Assembly (NCBI RefSeq): GCF_003667705.1 | Contig: NZ_CP033019.1 | Coordinates: 2,232,001-2,296,000, forward strand | Direction of reading: 5' to 3' | DNA: 64,000 nucleotides | From: Janthinobacterium agaricidamnosum | Lineage (GTDB): Bacteria; Pseudomonadota; Gammaproteobacteria; Burkholderiales; Burkholderiaceae_D | Shown: in pieces, positions 51,176 to 62,763 of the stretch | Layout of the letters: each line of letters begins with the position of its first letter | Numbering within the stretch: position 1 is the stretch's first letter | Translations under genes and position numbers: made by a program | The notes under the pieces: model-generated | The model's input: the letters and a program-made list of their open reading frames with translations, nothing else | The model's database searches: none | Told to the model about the DNA's origin: nothing

Positions 51176-53743
51176 TTACACTTTCAGCGCATCGAGTAAA
51201 TCGGTTTCCAGCAATATCTGGTTGCGGGCATTGTTGAGCGCGGGGCCGTCGACGAGGAAGACGTCTTCGACCCGCTCGCCCAGGGTCATGATCTTGGCCG
51301 TGTGCAAGTTGATGCGGTACTTGGTCAACACGTTGGCGATCGCATACAGCAGGCCCGTGCGGTCGTTGGCCGCTACCGACAGCAGGTAGTACTGGCCCTT
51401 TTCATCGGGCCGCAAGTCCACCGTCGGCTGGAAGGGGAAGGTGCGCGACAGGCGCGACAGCCGTCCCTTGCCCGGCGGCGGCAGCGGCGTCTGCGACTGC
51501 AGCAATTCGCCCAGCTCATGCTCGATCAGGCTGATGATGTCGCGGTAGCTCTTGGCGAAGTTTTGCTCGGTGACGAGGAAGGTGTCGAGCGCATAGCCAT
51601 TTTTCGTCGTATGGATCTTCGCGTCGAGGATGCTGAAGTTCTTGCGGTCGAAATAGCTGCAGATGCGCGCGAACAGGTCGGGCTGGTCGGGAATGTACAC
51701 GGCCACCTGCAAGCCTTCGCCGATGGGCGCCAGCCGGCATTTTACCACCGGCAACTTGCTGTCGAGCTTGTCATACAGCGAGCGCGTCTGCCAGGCGATG
51801 TCGGACGCGTCGTGGCGCAGGAAATACGCCACGTCCAGCTGTTGCCACAGTTTCAGGTGCGCATCGGGCGGCAAGCCGTACAGGCGCAGGGTGGCCAGCG
51901 CTTCCTGCTGGCGGTTTTTGAGCTCGCGGTCGGCCGTGTGCGGCTCGCCGCCCAGCACGCGCAGGGTGATCTTGTACAGGTCTTCCAGCAGCTTGCCCTT
52001 CCAGGCATTCCACACTTTCGGGCTGGTGCCGCGGATGTCGGCCACCGTCAGCAGGTACAAGCCCGTCAGGTGGCGCTCGTCCTTGACCACTTTCGCAAAG
52101 GCGGCGATGACGTCGGGATCGGACAAGTCCTGCTTTTGCGCCACTTGCGACATGGTCAGGTGATTTTCCACCAAGAAAGCCACCAGTTCCGTGTCCTCGG
52201 CAGACAGGCCGTGGTCCTGGCAGAACTGGGTGGCGTCGGCCACGCCCAGCTTCGAGTGGTCGCCGCCGCGGCCCTTGGCGATGTCGTGGAACAGGGCCGC
52301 CACGTACAGCAGCCACGATTGCGAGAAATCGGCCATCAGCTGGCTGCAGAACGGATATTCGTGCGCGTGTTCGCTCATGGTGAAGCGGCGCATGTTGCGC
52401 ACCACCATCAGAATGTGCTGGTCGACCGTGTACACGTGGAACAGGTCGTGCTGCATCTGGCCCACGATGCGGCGGAAATTCGGCAGGTAGCGCCCCAGGA
52501 TGCTCATCTCGTTCATGCGCCGCAGCGCGTGGATGATGCCGACAGGGGCTTGCATGATGCGCAGGAAGAGGGCGCGGTTGACGGGATCCTGGCGGAAGGC
52601 GGCGTCGATCTTGAAGCGCGCGTGCCACAGGGCTCGCGTGGCGCGCGAGGTCATGCCCTTCAGGGCCGGGCGCTCCGTCATGAGCACGAAGACTTCCAGC
52701 ATGGCCGATGGGTATTGCTCGAACGTGTCGTCGGCGCTGATGTCGATCAGGCTGTTGACTTCATTGAAGCGCTCGTTGATGGGCACGGCCACGTCGTCCT
52801 GCGGGAACAGCCGCGCTTCGATGTTTTGCAGCAAAATCGTGTTGAGCTGGGTCACCGTCTTGGCGGCCCAGTAGTAGCGTTGCATGAGGAATTCGCTGGC
52901 ACGGCGCATGTGCGGCCCGCTGCCCGTCGCTTGCAGGCCCAGCGATTCGGCGATCGCCGTCTGCACGTCGAACACGAGGCGGTCTTCGCGCCGCCCGGCG
53001 TGCAGGTGCAGGCGCACGCGGATATCCTTGAAGGCGCGCTCCTTTTCCATCAGCTGGCGCGCTTCCGTCAGGGTGATCAGGCCGCCCGTGGCCAAGGTGC
53101 GCCACGAGTTCGCCAGGCCGGCCGCTTTGGCCACCCACAGGATCACCTGCAGGTCGCGCAGGCCGCCCGGGCTTTCCTTGCAATTCGGTTCCAGGCTGAA
53201 AGCCGTGTCTTCGTACTTGGCATGGCGCTGGCGCATTTCCGCCGTTTTTGCCTGGAAGAAGGCTTGCGGGTCCATGGCCGCGTCATAGCGCTGCTGCAAT
53301 TGCGCGAACAGGTCCGCGTTGCCGCACACGAGGCGCGCTTCGAGCAAGCTCGTCTGCACGGTGATGTCGGCCTTCGATTCGACCAGGCATTCATCGACGG
53401 TGCGGATGCTGTGGCCGATTTCCAGGCCCAGGTCCCACAGCAGTTGCACCAGTTCCTCGAGCTTTTCCTGCGTGGCGGCGTCCGGCGATTGTTGCAGCAG
53501 GATCAGCAGGTCGACGTCGGAATACGGAAACAGCTCGCCCCGGCCATAGCCGCCCACGCCCACCAGGGCCGTGCCTGGCGGCAAGCCCGCTTCCTGCCAG
53601 GCCCGCGCCAGCACGCCATCGACGCTGTGGCGCAGGCTGCGCAGCAGTTTTTCAGGCTTGCCGTCGGTCTGGAAGGCCGCAATGACGACCTGGCGGTCGG
53701 CTTTCAGTTGCTGTTTCAGCTGTTCCCGAACTTGCTTTTTCAT
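51176..53743 (-). CDS. glnD: [Protein-PII] uridylyltransferase / uridylyl-removing enzyme
   Basis: 855 residues. N-terminal nucleotidyltransferase site GGYGRGELFPYSDVDLLIL (G64-L82), central HD domain (H486 D487 in FHDIAKGRGGDHS) for UMP removal, and two C-terminal ACT domains (about 690-760 and 790-850) that sense glutamine. Sets PII uridylylation in nitrogen control. 58 bp after map. Confidence 0.97.
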   Translation of the reverse strand: MKKQVREQLKQQLKADRQVVIAAFQTDGKPEKLLRSLRHSVDGVLARAWQEAGLPPGTALVGVGGYGRGELFPYSDVDLLILLQQSPDAATQEKLEELVQLLWDLGLEIGHSIRTVDECLVESKADITVQTSLLEARLVCGNADLFAQLQQRYDAAMDPQAFFQAKTAEMRQRHAKYEDTAFSLEPNCKESPGGLRDLQVILWVAKAAGLANSWRTLATGGLITLTEARQLMEKERAFKDIRVRLHLHAGRREDRLVFDVQTAIAESLGLQATGSGPHMRRASEFLMQRYYWAAKTVTQLNTILLQNIEARLFPQDDVAVPINERFNEVNSLIDISADDTFEQYPSAMLEVFVLMTERPALKGMTSRATRALWHARFKIDAAFRQDPVNRALFLRIMQAPVGIIHALRRMNEMSILGRYLPNFRRIVGQMQHDLFHVYTVDQHILMVVRNMRRFTMSEHAHEYPFCSQLMADFSQSWLLYVAALFHDIAKGRGGDHSKLGVADATQFCQDHGLSAEDTELVAFLVENHLTMSQVAQKQDLSDPDVIAAFAKVVKDERHLTGLYLLTVADIRGTSPKVWNAWKGKLLEDLYKITLRVLGGEPHTADRELKNRQQEALATLRLYGLPPDAHLKLWQQLDVAYFLRHDASDIAWQTRSLYDKLDSKLPVVKCRLAPIGEGLQVAVYIPDQPDLFARICSYFDRKNFSILDAKIHTTKNGYALDTFLVTEQNFAKSYRDIISLIEHELGELLQSQTPLPPPGKGRLSRLSRTFPFQPTVDLRPDEKGQYYLLSVAANDRTGLLYAIANVLTKYRINLHTAKIMTLGERVEDVFLVDGPALNNARNQILLETDLLDALKV

Positions 53744-53801
53744 CTGGGCCCTGGGTGGCGGTGGGTCGGGTGGGGTCAGGCTTGATTAATAATGACGCTT
53801 A

Positions 53802-54614
53802 TCAGGCTTTATTGCCGATAAAGGCGGGCGGCGGCGGCATGCCCGGCGAGACGGTCAGCACTTCATAGCCCGTTTCCGTGACCAGCACCGTGTGCTCCCA
53901 TTGCGCCGACAGGCTGCGGTCCTTGGTTTTGATGGTCCAGCCATCGTTCATTTCGCGGATTTCGCGGCGGCCCGAGTTGATCATCGGTTCCACCGTGAAA
54001 ATCATGCCCGCTTCCAGGCGCTCCAGGGTGCCTGGCTTGCCGTAGTGCAAGACTTGCGGCTCTTCATGGAAGACCTTGCCGATGCCGTGGCCGCAGAATT
54101 CGCGTACCACGCTGTAGCCGGCCTTTTCCGCGTGCTGCTGGATGGCGTGGCCGATATCGCCCAGGTGGGCGCCCGGCTTGATCTGATCGATGCCCAGCCA
54201 CATGCACTCATAGGTGATTTCCGACAGGCGCTTGGCCAGGATGGTCGGCGTGCCGACGAGGAACATGCGGCTGTTGTCGCCGTGGTAGCCATCCTTGATG
54301 ACGGTGATGTCGAGGTTGACGGAGTCGCCGCTTTTCAGGACCTTGTCGCCGGGAATGCCATGGCAGATGACGTCGTTGACGGAGGTGCAGATGGCTTTCG
54401 GATAGGGCGTGTAGCCGGGCGGGCAGTAGTTGAGCGGGGCAGGGATGGTGCCTTGCACGTTGACCATGTATTCGTGGCACAGGCGATCGAGTTCGCCCGT
54501 CGTGACGCCCACCTTGACGAAGGGGGTAATGTAGTCGAGCACTTCGGCGCCGAGCTTGCCGGCAATGCGCATGCCTTCGATGTCGGCGGCGGTATTGATA
54601 CGGATGGTGGACAT
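53802..54614 (-). CDS. map: Methionine aminopeptidase, type I
   Basis: 270 residues from the ATG at 54614; the frame is open upstream to 54803 but not conserved. Metal ligands are in NLDITVIKDGYHGDNSRMF, FCGHGIGKVFHEEPQV, and the EPMINSG block with a distal Glu. Removes initiator methionine. Divergent from rpsB, as in most proteobacteria. Confidence 0.96.
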   Translation of the reverse strand: MSTIRINTAADIEGMRIAGKLGAEVLDYITPFVKVGVTTGELDRLCHEYMVNVQGTIPAPLNYCPPGYTPYPKAICTSVNDVICHGIPGDKVLKSGDSVNLDITVIKDGYHGDNSRMFLVGTPTILAKRLSEITYECMWLGIDQIKPGAHLGDIGHAIQQHAEKAGYSVVREFCGHGIGKVFHEEPQVLHYGKPGTLERLEAGMIFTVEPMINSGRREIREMNDGWTIKTKDRSLSAQWEHTVLVTETGYEVLTVSPGMPPPPAFIGNKA

Positions 54615-54851
54615 GGTGTAATTCGCAATCTGCAAGAATTCAGGTGAAAAGCACAGACGATTCCTGCTGTATGGGGAAAAGTCTGCAAATATGCCGAAAT
54701 TATAAACGAGGCGCCCTGAATCCGCCGCCTCCTTCCTATGGCCGGGAGGGGATTTGTGGGGAGAAAGCGGATGAAAAGGCGGTGCGGCCACGCCTTGCAC
54801 CATCGTGGTGCGCCGGCTGTTTCCGCAGGGCGCGCGATTTGCGGTGCGGAC
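54615..54851. other. Start of the map / rpsB divergent region, no gene seen
   Basis: AT-rich next to map (promoter of map likely, around 54640-54700) and then GC-rich without a coherent open frame. Together with 54852-55014 it forms a 400-bp intergenic region. Confidence 0.5.
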
Positions 54852-54880
54852 TTGATGCGGCAGGCATTTCAGTGTAGAAT
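54852..54880 (+). promoter_or_regulatory. Sigma-70 promoter of rpsB
   Basis: TTGATG (54852-54857), 17-bp spacer, TAGAAT (54875-54880). The leader to the rpsB ATG is about 127 nt and contains an inverted repeat TTGCTT / AAGCAA (54887-54910), a possible site for S2 autogenous control. Confidence 0.75.
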
Positions 54881-55014
54881 CCCGGGTTGCTTGAATTCTC
54901 TTTTAAGCAATGCAGTAAAACAGTGTCTTTAATTTATATAAACACGCGAATCCGGTCGACAAGGGTGCCTGTATGGTGACTGATCGGATTCCAGACCCAA
55001 CCCTGGAGTTAATA

Positions 55015-55767
55015 ATGTCCGTAACAATGCGCGAAATGCTGGAAGCCGGTGTCCACTTTGGTCACCAAACCCGTTTTTGGAATCCAAAAATGGCACCGTT
55101 CATCTTCGGCCATCGCAACAAGATCCACATCATCAACCTGGAAAAAACCATGGCGATGTACCAGGACGCAATGAAGCACGTGCGTCAACTGGCTGCAAAC
55201 CGTGGCACCATCCTGATGGTTGGCACCAAGCGTCAAGCTCGCGAAATCATCGCTGCTGAAGCACAACGCGCTGGCGTGCCTTTCGTTGATCAACGTTGGT
55301 TGGGCGGCATGCTGACCAACTTCAAAACGATCAAAACCTCGATCAAGCGTCTGAAAGACATGGAAGTGATGATCGAAGACGGTTCGATCGAGAAGCTGTC
55401 GAAAAAAGAAGCGCTGATGTTCTCCCGCGAAATGATCAAGCTGCAAAAATCGATCGGCGGCATCAAGGACATGGGCGGCATTCCTGACGCAATCTTCGTC
55501 GTCGACGTCGGCTACCACAAAGGTGCGATCACCGAAGCGGCTAAACTGGGTATCCCGGTCATCGGCGTTGTCGATACCAACCACTCCCCAGAAGGCGTGA
55601 ACTTCGTGATCCCAGGTAACGATGACTCCTCGAAAGCCATCATGTTGTACGCTCGCGGTGTTGCTGACGCAATCATCGAAGGCCGTGCAGCTGCCGGTAA
55701 CGAAGTTGTTGAAATGGTTAAAGCAGCCGCTGGCGACGAATTCGTCGAAGTTAACGAACAGGCTTAA
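55015..55767 (+). CDS. rpsB: 30S ribosomal protein S2
   Basis: 250 residues from the ATG at 55015 (GGAG upstream); a longer in-frame start at 54973 is not conserved. [20 protein letters not shown] and [14 protein letters not shown] are diagnostic. First gene of the rpsB-tsf series. A-rich, highly biased codons suggest high expression. Confidence 0.98.
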   Translation: MSVTMREMLEAGVHFGHQTRFWNPKMAPFIFGHRNKIHIINLEKTMAMYQDAMKHVRQLAANRGTILMVGTKRQAREIIAAEAQRAGVPFVDQRWLGGMLTNFKTIKTSIKRLKDMEVMIEDGSIEKLSKKEALMFSREMIKLQKSIGGIKDMGGIPDAIFVVDVGYHKGAITEAAKLGIPVIGVVDTNHSPEGVNFVIPGNDDSSKAIMLYARGVADAIIEGRAAAGNEVVEMVKAAAGDEFVEVNEQA

Positions 55768-55773
55768 TGGCCA

Positions 55774-55791
55774 GGCTATCGCAAGATAGCC
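55774..55791 (+). other. GNRA hairpin after rpsB
   Basis: GGCTATC GCAA GATAGCC, seven perfect pairs and a GCAA tetraloop, 7 bases past the rpsB stop. Probably an mRNA 3'-end stabiliser or processing site between rpsB and tsf. Confidence 0.65.
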
Positions 55792-55814
55792 GTTTGTAAG
55801 CACAGCAGTAAGGG

Positions 55815-55846
55815 AAAAGGGGTGGCAGCAGCTCCCCCTTTTTTTT
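55815..55846 (+). terminator. Rho-independent terminator between rpsB and tsf
   Basis: AAAAGGGG and CCCCCTTTT arms around a GC-rich loop, followed by eight T. Likely partial, setting the ratio of S2 to EF-Ts. Confidence 0.85.
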
Positions 55847-55925
55847 AACAAAAAAACGATAGTGACCGCTGGCGAGGCATGCATGCCCGGCCGCGACTAT
55901 CGACTCACCGAATCAGGAGAAACAC

Positions 55926-56837
55926 ATGGCAGCGATTACAGCAGCGATGGTAGGCGAATTGCGCGGCAAAACCGACGCACCAATGATGGAATGCAAAAAA
56001 GCACTGACCGAAGCCGAAGGCGACATGGCTCGTGCGGAAGAGATCCTGCGCGTCAAACTGGGCGGCAAGGCATCGAAAGCATCGGCACGCATCACCGCTG
56101 AAGGCGTCGTGGCAACCTACATCGCCAATGGCGTAGGCGCCCTGGTCGAAGTGAACTCGGAAACCGACTTCGTTGCGAAAAACGACGATTTCCTGGCACT
56201 GGCCAACAACGCTGCCCGTCTGGTAGCGGAACACAACCCGGCTGACGTCGCTGCCCTGCTGGCCCTGCCACTCGATGGCAAGACCCTGGAAGACGTGCGC
56301 GCTGCCCTGATCGGCAAAATCGGCGAAAACATGACCATCCGCCGCTTCCAGCGTTTCGAAACCAGCGCCAAGCTGGCTTCGTACCTGCACGGTTCGCGCA
56401 TTGGCGTGATCGTCGAATTCGACGGCCCCGATGAGCAAGTGGGCAAAGACGTGGCCATGCACATCGCTGCCATGAAGCCAGTGTCGCTGTCGTCGAACGA
56501 AGTTCCTGCGGAACTGATCGAAAAAGAGCGTTCGGTTGCACAACTGAAAGCCGAAGAAGACGCAGCCAAAGCGGCCGCCGAAGGCAAGCCAGCGCAATCG
56601 CCGGAAATCCTGGCCAAGCGCCTGGAAGGTTCCGTACAGAAGTTCTTGAAAGAAGTTTCCCTGCTGAACCAAGCTTTCGTGAAAAACGACAAGCTGTCGG
56701 TTGAGCAAATGCTGAAGGCGGCTAACACCAGCGTCAAAGGTTTCGCCATGTACGTAGTGGGCGAGGGCATCGAGAAGAAGCAAGACGACTTCGCAGCAGA
56801 AGTCGCAGCACAGATGGCTGCCTCCCAGGGAGCGTAA
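55926..56837 (+). CDS. tsf: Elongation factor Ts
   Basis: 303 residues. N-terminal UBA-like domain ([24 protein letters not shown]) and the TDFVAKN core that contacts EF-Tu ([14 protein letters not shown]). Exchanges GDP on EF-Tu. ATG at 55926 with AGGAGA upstream. Confidence 0.98.
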   Translation: MAAITAAMVGELRGKTDAPMMECKKALTEAEGDMARAEEILRVKLGGKASKASARITAEGVVATYIANGVGALVEVNSETDFVAKNDDFLALANNAARLVAEHNPADVAALLALPLDGKTLEDVRAALIGKIGENMTIRRFQRFETSAKLASYLHGSRIGVIVEFDGPDEQVGKDVAMHIAAMKPVSLSSNEVPAELIEKERSVAQLKAEEDAAKAAAEGKPAQSPEILAKRLEGSVQKFLKEVSLLNQAFVKNDKLSVEQMLKAANTSVKGFAMYVVGEGIEKKQDDFAAEVAAQMAASQGA

Positions 56838-56842
56838 GTAAA

Positions 56843-56866
56843 GCGGGCCGAGAGGCCCGTTTTTTT
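56843..56866 (+). terminator. Terminator after tsf
   Basis: CGGGCC GAGA GGCCCG stem-loop followed by seven T, 6 bases past the tsf stop. It separates translation genes from pyrH, though some readthrough is likely in this conserved cluster. Confidence 0.9.
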
Positions 56867-56984
56867 GGCCCGCCCGCACCTGTGTGCCGGGCGGCGGCAT
56901 GGGCAGCTTCCTCCCGCCTATCCGGCGCTGCAAGGCGCTGCGCCATGTCATACTCGAATAACCTCATTTATGGAGCCCCAGCTC

Positions 56985-57701
56985 ATGTCAAAACCAGCCT
57001 ACAAGCGCGTCCTCCTCAAGTTGTCCGGCGAAGCCCTGATGGGCGATGATCCCTACGGCATCAACCGCGCCACGATCGAGCGCATGGTGGCCGATGTGGC
57101 CGAGGTGGCGAAGTTGGGTGTGGAACTGGCAATCGTGATTGGCGGCGGCAATATCTTCCGCGGCGTCGCGCCTGGTGCGCAAGGCATGGACCGCGCCACC
57201 GCCGACTACATGGGCATGCTTGCCACGGTGATGAACGCACTGGCCCTGGCCGATGCCATGCGCCATGTCGGCATTACCGCGCGCGTCATGTCGGCCATCG
57301 GCATCGAACAAGTGGTCGAGCCGTACGTCCGCCCGAAAGCCCTGCAATACCTGGAAGAAGGCAAAGTGGTCGTCTTTGCCGCCGGTACCGGCAATCCGTT
57401 CTTCACCACCGATACGGCAGCCGCCCTGCGCGGTTCCGAGATCAGCGCCGAGATCGTCCTGAAGGCCACCAAGGTCGACGGCGTCTACACAGCCGATCCG
57501 AAGAAGGATCCGAACGCCACCCTGTTCCACACGATTACGTTCGACGACGCCATCGCCAAGCATCTGCAAGTAATGGATGCCACCGCATTCGCCCTGTGCC
57601 GCGACCAGAAACTGCCGATTAAAGTGTTTTCGATCACCAAGCCGGGCGCGCTGATGCGCGTCATCATGGGCGAAGACGAAGGCACCTTGGTTCACGTATA
57701 A
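56985..57701 (+). CDS. pyrH: UMP kinase
   Basis: 238 residues from the ATG at 56985 (GGAG upstream); the open frame extends to 56865 through the tsf terminator, which is not coding. [17 protein letters not shown] and the [11 protein letters not shown] block are the amino-acid-kinase-fold signatures. Phosphorylates UMP to UDP. Confidence 0.97.
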   Translation: MSKPAYKRVLLKLSGEALMGDDPYGINRATIERMVADVAEVAKLGVELAIVIGGGNIFRGVAPGAQGMDRATADYMGMLATVMNALALADAMRHVGITARVMSAIGIEQVVEPYVRPKALQYLEEGKVVVFAAGTGNPFFTTDTAAALRGSEISAEIVLKATKVDGVYTADPKKDPNATLFHTITFDDAIAKHLQVMDATAFALCRDQKLPIKVFSITKPGALMRVIMGEDEGTLVHV

Positions 57702-57867
57702 GGGAAGCGGAGCGCCGAGAAGCCGTCCATGGCTGCGTTGCAGTGCCTTGCCGTACATTCGGCGCCGCGCCTTGCCCTGAACGGTTTTTGGCACTCCCGA
57801 CTGCGCTGGTGTTTTCATCGCAAGCGAAGTAGCAATATTCATTATTATCAAGACAAGGAGTACAGCA

Positions 57868-58428
57868 ATGTCCTTAGCTGACGTTAAGAAAAATACCCAG
57901 GAACGCATGACGAAGTCGCTGGAAACACTGCGGGCCGACCTGGCCAAAGTGCGTACCGGCCGCGCCCATACGGGTATCCTGGACCACGTGATGGTCGAGT
58001 ACTACGGTTCGCCGACGGCGTTGACCCAGGTGGCCAACGTGACCCTGATCGATGCGCGCACCATCGGCGTGCAGCCGTACGAGAAGAAGATGGCCAACAC
58101 CATCGAAAAAGCCATCCGCGACGCCGACCTGGGTCTGAACCCATCGGCACAGGGCGACCTGATCCGCGTTCCGACGCCGCCGCTGACGGAAGAGCGCCGC
58201 AAGGAAATGGTCAAGCTGGTCAAGAGCGAAGCGGAAGACGCGAAAATCGCCGTGCGTAACATTCGCCGCGATGCGAATGAGTCGCTGAAAAAACTGGTCA
58301 AGGAAAAAGCCTGCTCCGAGGACGATGAGCGTCGCTCGTCGGAAGAAGTGCAGAAGCTGACGGACAAGTTTATTGCCGACATCGACAAGATGGTTGTCGA
58401 CAAAGAAAAAGAAGTGCTGACCGTCTAG
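57868..58428 (+). CDS. frr: Ribosome recycling factor
   Basis: 186 residues. [26 protein letters not shown] and [14 protein letters not shown] are diagnostic. Releases ribosomes from mRNA after termination. 166 bp after pyrH, with AAGGAG ahead of the ATG. Confidence 0.98.
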   Translation: MSLADVKKNTQERMTKSLETLRADLAKVRTGRAHTGILDHVMVEYYGSPTALTQVANVTLIDARTIGVQPYEKKMANTIEKAIRDADLGLNPSAQGDLIRVPTPPLTEERRKEMVKLVKSEAEDAKIAVRNIRRDANESLKKLVKEKACSEDDERRSSEEVQKLTDKFIADIDKMVVDKEKEVLTV

Positions 58429-58446
58429 TTTTCAGTCCTTTTGGCG

Positions 58447-58477
58447 CTGCCCGGAAAAGCACGGCTTTTCCGGGCAG
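58447..58477. other. Long hairpin between frr and uppS
   Basis: CTGCCCGGAAAAG / CTTTTCCGGGCAG, 13 perfect pairs around CACGG. No T run follows directly, so it may be a weak terminator or an mRNA stability element. Confidence 0.6.
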
Positions 58478-58528
58478 TGCTATTTGGAGCATAATAGTTA
58501 TCTTTTATTTTTTGGTATTCGTGTTTTC

Positions 58529-59296
58529 ATGATCTATTCGAGTTCGACAACGGCAGTACCTGAAGTGGGCACGGTGCCGCGCCATGTGGCAATCATTATG
58601 GATGGCAATGGTCGCTGGGCAACCAAGCGCTTCCTGCCGCGTGTGGCTGGCCACGTCAAGGGCGCGGATGCCGTGCGCGGCATCGTCGAGGCTTGCATCG
58701 AGCGCGGCGTCGAATACCTGACCCTGTTTGCTTTCAGCTCGGAAAACTGGCGCCGCCCGGAAGAAGAGGTGTCGATGCTGATGCGCCTGTTCGTCACGAT
58801 GCTGGAACGCGAAGTGGTCAAGATGCATGCGAACGACATCCGCCTGAAGGTGGTGGGTGACTTGTCGCGCTTCAACGACGAGCTGCAAACCCTGATCGCC
58901 AATGCGGAGCGCAAGACGGCGAACAACACGCGCCTGACGGTGTCCATCTGCGCCAACTACGGCGGCCGCTGGGACATCATGCAGGCAGTCAATAAAATGA
59001 CGGCCCAGGTGCTCGCCGATGGCCAGTCTGCCGGACACGCTTACACGGAAGAGCAACTGGCGCCGCACCTGGCCATGGCTTACGCACCCGAGCCCGACCT
59101 GTTCATCCGCACGGGCGGCGAGCAGCGCATTTCCAATTTCCTCCTGTGGCAACTGGCGTACACTGAGTTGTTTTTCACCGAAACTTTCTGGCCCGACTTC
59201 AATGGCGAGTGCCTCGACGCGGCAATCGCGTCTTACCAGCAGCGCGAACGGCGCTTTGGCCGTACCAGCGCGCAATTAACTGAAAAGACAAACTGA
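58529..59296 (+). CDS. uppS: Undecaprenyl diphosphate synthase (isoprenyl transferase)
   Basis: 255 residues from the ATG at 58529; a longer in-frame start at 58484 lacks support. [12 protein letters not shown] is the cis-prenyltransferase signature with the catalytic Asp, and the later [21 protein letters not shown] is also typical. Makes the C55 carrier lipid for peptidoglycan. Its stop shares one base with the start of cdsA (TGATG). Confidence 0.96.
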   Translation: MIYSSSTTAVPEVGTVPRHVAIIMDGNGRWATKRFLPRVAGHVKGADAVRGIVEACIERGVEYLTLFAFSSENWRRPEEEVSMLMRLFVTMLEREVVKMHANDIRLKVVGDLSRFNDELQTLIANAERKTANNTRLTVSICANYGGRWDIMQAVNKMTAQVLADGQSAGHAYTEEQLAPHLAMAYAPEPDLFIRTGGEQRISNFLLWQLAYTELFFTETFWPDFNGECLDAAIASYQQRERRFGRTSAQLTEKTN

Positions 59297-60129
59297 TGCT
59301 GAAAACACGGATAATCACCGCCCTGGTCCTCCTGGCGGTCTTGCTGCCGGTTCTGTATCTGAATTATTTCCCCGCCTTCGCCGTGATCGCCACGGCGTTC
59401 TTCGGCGCCGCCGTATGGGAAAGCTTCCGCATCTTCAAAAATCGCCAGGCGCTGCTGATCGCCGCCGTCTGGACTGCCGCCTTCGCGTATACTTTTTTTG
59501 TCGGCAACGGCATGGCGCAGCTCAATTTCTGGTTCGCCCTGTGCGTGGCCATCTGGCTGATCCGCTTCGTGCCTTCGCTGGCAACAGGCTTGCCGCCCAC
59601 CGAAGGCCTGGGCAATACCTTGCTCAGCTTCGTGTACCCGGTGACCATCGTCGGCTGCTTCGTCGCCATCATCGCCCTGTTCCTGCATAGCCCTTTGTAC
59701 CTGCTGTCCGTGATGGCCCTCGTGTGGATCGCCGATATCGGCGCCTATTTCTCGGGCAAGGCGTTCGGCAAGCGCAAACTGGCGCCAAGTATTTCCCCAG
59801 GTAAGTCCTGGGAAGGCGCCATCGGCGGCGGCATCGCCGTGCTGGTCATCTCCGCCATCACCATCGTGGCCGCGCCATCGCTGCCGGTATTGCAAGACAC
59901 CTTCGCCGTGCAGCTGCAATTGCGCCGCGGCTGGCTGGTGGCCTTGCTGGTGCTGCTGCTGATCGTTGCGGCCAGCATCGTCGGCGACCTGTTCGAATCC
60001 CAGCTGAAGCGCCGCGCCGGCATCAAGGACAGCAGCAAGCTGCTGCCCGGCCATGGCGGCGTACTCGACCGTATCGATGCGCTGATCCCGGTCTTGCCAT
60101 TTGCCGCCCTCGTGGCCAGCTGGCTTTAA
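59296..60129 (+). CDS. cdsA: Phosphatidate cytidylyltransferase
   Basis: 277 residues with about seven to eight membrane segments; the family ending is [24 protein letters not shown]. Makes CDP-diacylglycerol, the precursor that feeds phosphatidylserine and so psd at 2.5 kb. Confidence 0.96.
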   Translation: MLKTRIITALVLLAVLLPVLYLNYFPAFAVIATAFFGAAVWESFRIFKNRQALLIAAVWTAAFAYTFFVGNGMAQLNFWFALCVAIWLIRFVPSLATGLPPTEGLGNTLLSFVYPVTIVGCFVAIIALFLHSPLYLLSVMALVWIADIGAYFSGKAFGKRKLAPSISPGKSWEGAIGGGIAVLVISAITIVAAPSLPVLQDTFAVQLQLRRGWLVALLVLLLIVAASIVGDLFESQLKRRAGIKDSSKLLPGHGGVLDRIDALIPVLPFAALVASWL

Positions 60130-60137
60130 GGAAACTC

Positions 60138-61322
60138 ATGCAATACATCACCATTCTTGGCGCGACCGGCTCGATCGGCGTGTCCACCCTGGACGTGCTC
60201 GCGCGTCATCCGGAGCAATACAGCGTGTATGCGCTGAGCGCCCACAGCCGCGTGGCCGAACTGGCCGCCCAGTGCCTGCAATTCCGGCCCCGGCGCGCCG
60301 TCGTCGGCACGGCCGACGCCGCCCTTGAACTGACGCACTTGCTGCGCGGGCAGGGCGTCGATACGCAAGTCGAGTACGGCGTGGACGCCCTGTGCGACAT
60401 CGCCAGCGCGCCGCAGGTGACGGGCGTGATGGCGGCCATCGTCGGCGCGGCCGGCCTGGCGCCCACCCTGGCGGCAGCGCGTGCCGGCAAGAAAGTATTG
60501 CTGGCCAATAAAGAAGCGCTGGTCATGTCCGGCCAGCTGTTCATCGATGCCGTGCATGACAACGGCGCCGTGCTGCTGCCCATCGACAGCGAACACAACG
60601 CTATCTTCCAATGCATGCCGCACGCCCATGGCCGCGCGCCAGGCGCCGCGGGCGTGGCGAAAATCGTGCTGACGGCTTCCGGCGGCCCTTTCCTGACGCG
60701 CGACGTCGAGACGCTCGACACGGTCACGCCGGACCAGGCATGCAAGCATCCGACCTGGGCCATGGGGCGCAAGATTTCCGTCGATTCGGCCACCATGATG
60801 AACAAGGGCCTGGAAGTGATCGAGGCGCACTGGCTGTTCGGCGCGCCGGCCGACCAGATCGAGGTGCTGATCCACCCGCAAAGCGTGATCCATTCGATGG
60901 TCTCGTACATCGACGGTTCCGTGCTGGCCCAGCTGGGCAATCCGGACATGCGCACGCCGATCGCCCATGCGCTGGCGTATCCGCAGCGCATCGCTTCCGG
61001 CGTGGCGCAGCTGGACCTGGCCCAAGTGGCCACCTTGCAGTTCGAACGTCCCGATTTCCGCCGTTTCCCCTGCCTGGCGCTGGCCTTCGATGCCTTGCGC
61101 GCGGGCGGCACGGCGCCGGCTTTGCTCAATGCGGCCAATGAAGTGGCCGTGCAAGCGTTTCTTGACGAACAGATCGGCTTCCGCCAGATCGACAGGGTCA
61201 TCGCGCACGTGATCGAGACGGTGCCGCATGGCGCCGCTTCGAGCATCGACGCCGTGATGGAGCAGGACCGCCTGGCCAGAGCGGCCGCGCAAGCGTATAT
61301 CGCGCAAAGGCTGGCTGCATGA
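60138..61322 (+). CDS. dxr: 1-deoxy-D-xylulose 5-phosphate reductoisomerase
   Basis: 394 residues. NADPH-binding [14 protein letters not shown], active-site block ASGGPFL and [26 protein letters not shown]. Second step of the MEP isoprenoid pathway, matched to uppS two genes upstream. The stop overlaps the start of rseP by ATGA. Confidence 0.97.
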   Translation: MQYITILGATGSIGVSTLDVLARHPEQYSVYALSAHSRVAELAAQCLQFRPRRAVVGTADAALELTHLLRGQGVDTQVEYGVDALCDIASAPQVTGVMAAIVGAAGLAPTLAAARAGKKVLLANKEALVMSGQLFIDAVHDNGAVLLPIDSEHNAIFQCMPHAHGRAPGAAGVAKIVLTASGGPFLTRDVETLDTVTPDQACKHPTWAMGRKISVDSATMMNKGLEVIEAHWLFGAPADQIEVLIHPQSVIHSMVSYIDGSVLAQLGNPDMRTPIAHALAYPQRIASGVAQLDLAQVATLQFERPDFRRFPCLALAFDALRAGGTAPALLNAANEVAVQAFLDEQIGFRQIDRVIAHVIETVPHGAASSIDAVMEQDRLARAAAQAYIAQRLAA

Positions 61323-62680
61323 CGCTCATCACCACGTTGCTGGCCTTTATCGTCGCGCTCGGTTCGTTGATTACCCTGCACGAGCTGGGCCACTACCTGG
61401 TGGCGCGCTGGTGCGGCGTGAAAGTGCTGCGTTTCTCGATCGGCATGGGAAAAGTGGTGTATTCGCGCAAGTTTGGCAAGGACCAGACGGAATGGGCGAT
61501 CTCCGCGCTGCCGCTGGGCGGCTATGTCAGCATGCTCGACAGCCGCGCGCAAGACCTCAGCGACTTGCCGGAAAGCGAATTGCGCCGCGAATTCACGCGC
61601 CAGAGCGTGTGGCGCCGCATCGCCATCGTGGCCGCCGGCCCGCTGGCCAACTTCCTCGTCGCCATCGTGCTGTACGCGGGCCTGTTCATGCATGGCATCG
61701 AAGAGCCGTCGAGCAAGCTCGGCCCCGTGGCCGAACAGACTGCCGCCCATGCGGCCGGCTTGCGCAGCGGCGATACGGTCGAGTCGGTGAATGGCAAGCC
61801 CGTGGCCAGCTGGTCCGAGCTGCGCTGGGAACTGATCCAGGCTGCCCTCGACAAGCTGCCGGCGCGCATCGAAGTGCGCCGTCCCGACCGTGGCCAGCAG
61901 GAAGCGACCTTGCCGACGGCCAGTCTGACGGAGGCGGACCTGGAAGGCGACGTGCTGGGCAAGCTGGGGTTGACCCTGGCCCGTTCCGCGCCCACGCTGA
62001 TGGAAATCGTGCCCGATGGCGCCGCCGCGCGCGCCGGCCTGCAGAAAAACGACCAGATCCTGGCCATCGACGAACAGCCCGTGCACGACGTGGCGGCCGT
62101 CATCGCCACCCTGAGCCAGGCGCCGGGCCGCACCTTGCAATTGCAGCTCTTGCGCCAGGGCCAGGACCTGACCTTGCCCATTACGCCGGACGCCGTGCCG
62201 GGCGCCGGGGCAGAGGGAGCTGTAACAGTTGGTAAGATACAAGCAAAGCTGGGACAGGTGCCGGATATGATCACCGTGGCCTCCGGACCGTTCTCTGCCG
62301 TGGGCAAGGCGTCCGCCAAGGTCTGGGATACCAGTGTCATGAGCCTGAAAATGCTGGGCAAAATGATCACCGGCCAGGTTTCTCTGAAGAATGTGACGGG
62401 GCCTATTACTATCGCCGATTACGCAGGCCAGACGGCGCGCATCGGCTTGGTAAGCTACCTGAGCTTCATCGCCTTCATCAGTATCAGTCTGGGCGTGATG
62501 AATTTGCTACCCATTCCTGTTCTGGATGGCGGGCATTTGCTGTATTATTCGCTGGAAGTTTTGACCGGACGCCCCTTGCCGGAGCGCGTAGGCGAGATTG
62601 CCCAGCGCCTGGGGATAGGTTTGTTGCTGACCTTGATGGTGCTTGCCGTCTTTAATGACGTGTTGCGATTGCTGAATTAG
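61319..62680 (+). CDS. rseP: Site-2 zinc protease RseP
   Basis: 453 residues. Zinc motif HELGH at residues 21-25 in the first membrane segment, two PDZ domains (about 110-200 and 205-295) and the C-terminal block [16 protein letters not shown] with the third metal ligand. Cleaves anti-sigma factor RseA in the envelope stress response. Confidence 0.96.
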   Translation: MTLITTLLAFIVALGSLITLHELGHYLVARWCGVKVLRFSIGMGKVVYSRKFGKDQTEWAISALPLGGYVSMLDSRAQDLSDLPESELRREFTRQSVWRRIAIVAAGPLANFLVAIVLYAGLFMHGIEEPSSKLGPVAEQTAAHAAGLRSGDTVESVNGKPVASWSELRWELIQAALDKLPARIEVRRPDRGQQEATLPTASLTEADLEGDVLGKLGLTLARSAPTLMEIVPDGAAARAGLQKNDQILAIDEQPVHDVAAVIATLSQAPGRTLQLQLLRQGQDLTLPITPDAVPGAGAEGAVTVGKIQAKLGQVPDMITVASGPFSAVGKASAKVWDTSVMSLKMLGKMITGQVSLKNVTGPITIADYAGQTARIGLVSYLSFIAFISISLGVMNLLPIPVLDGGHLLYYSLEVLTGRPLPERVGEIAQRLGIGLLLTLMVLAVFNDVLRLLN

Positions 62681-62763
62681 GACGCTGGTTGAGGCCATTG
62701 CGTGAGTCGCACAAGCAATCTTTTGTGTATGTTGTCCATTGATTTACCCATTGAATAACCCCA

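Noticed and set aside
51302..53785. Open frame of 827 codons opposite glnD
   Set aside because: Shadow frame caused by high GC at third positions; no recognisable domain.
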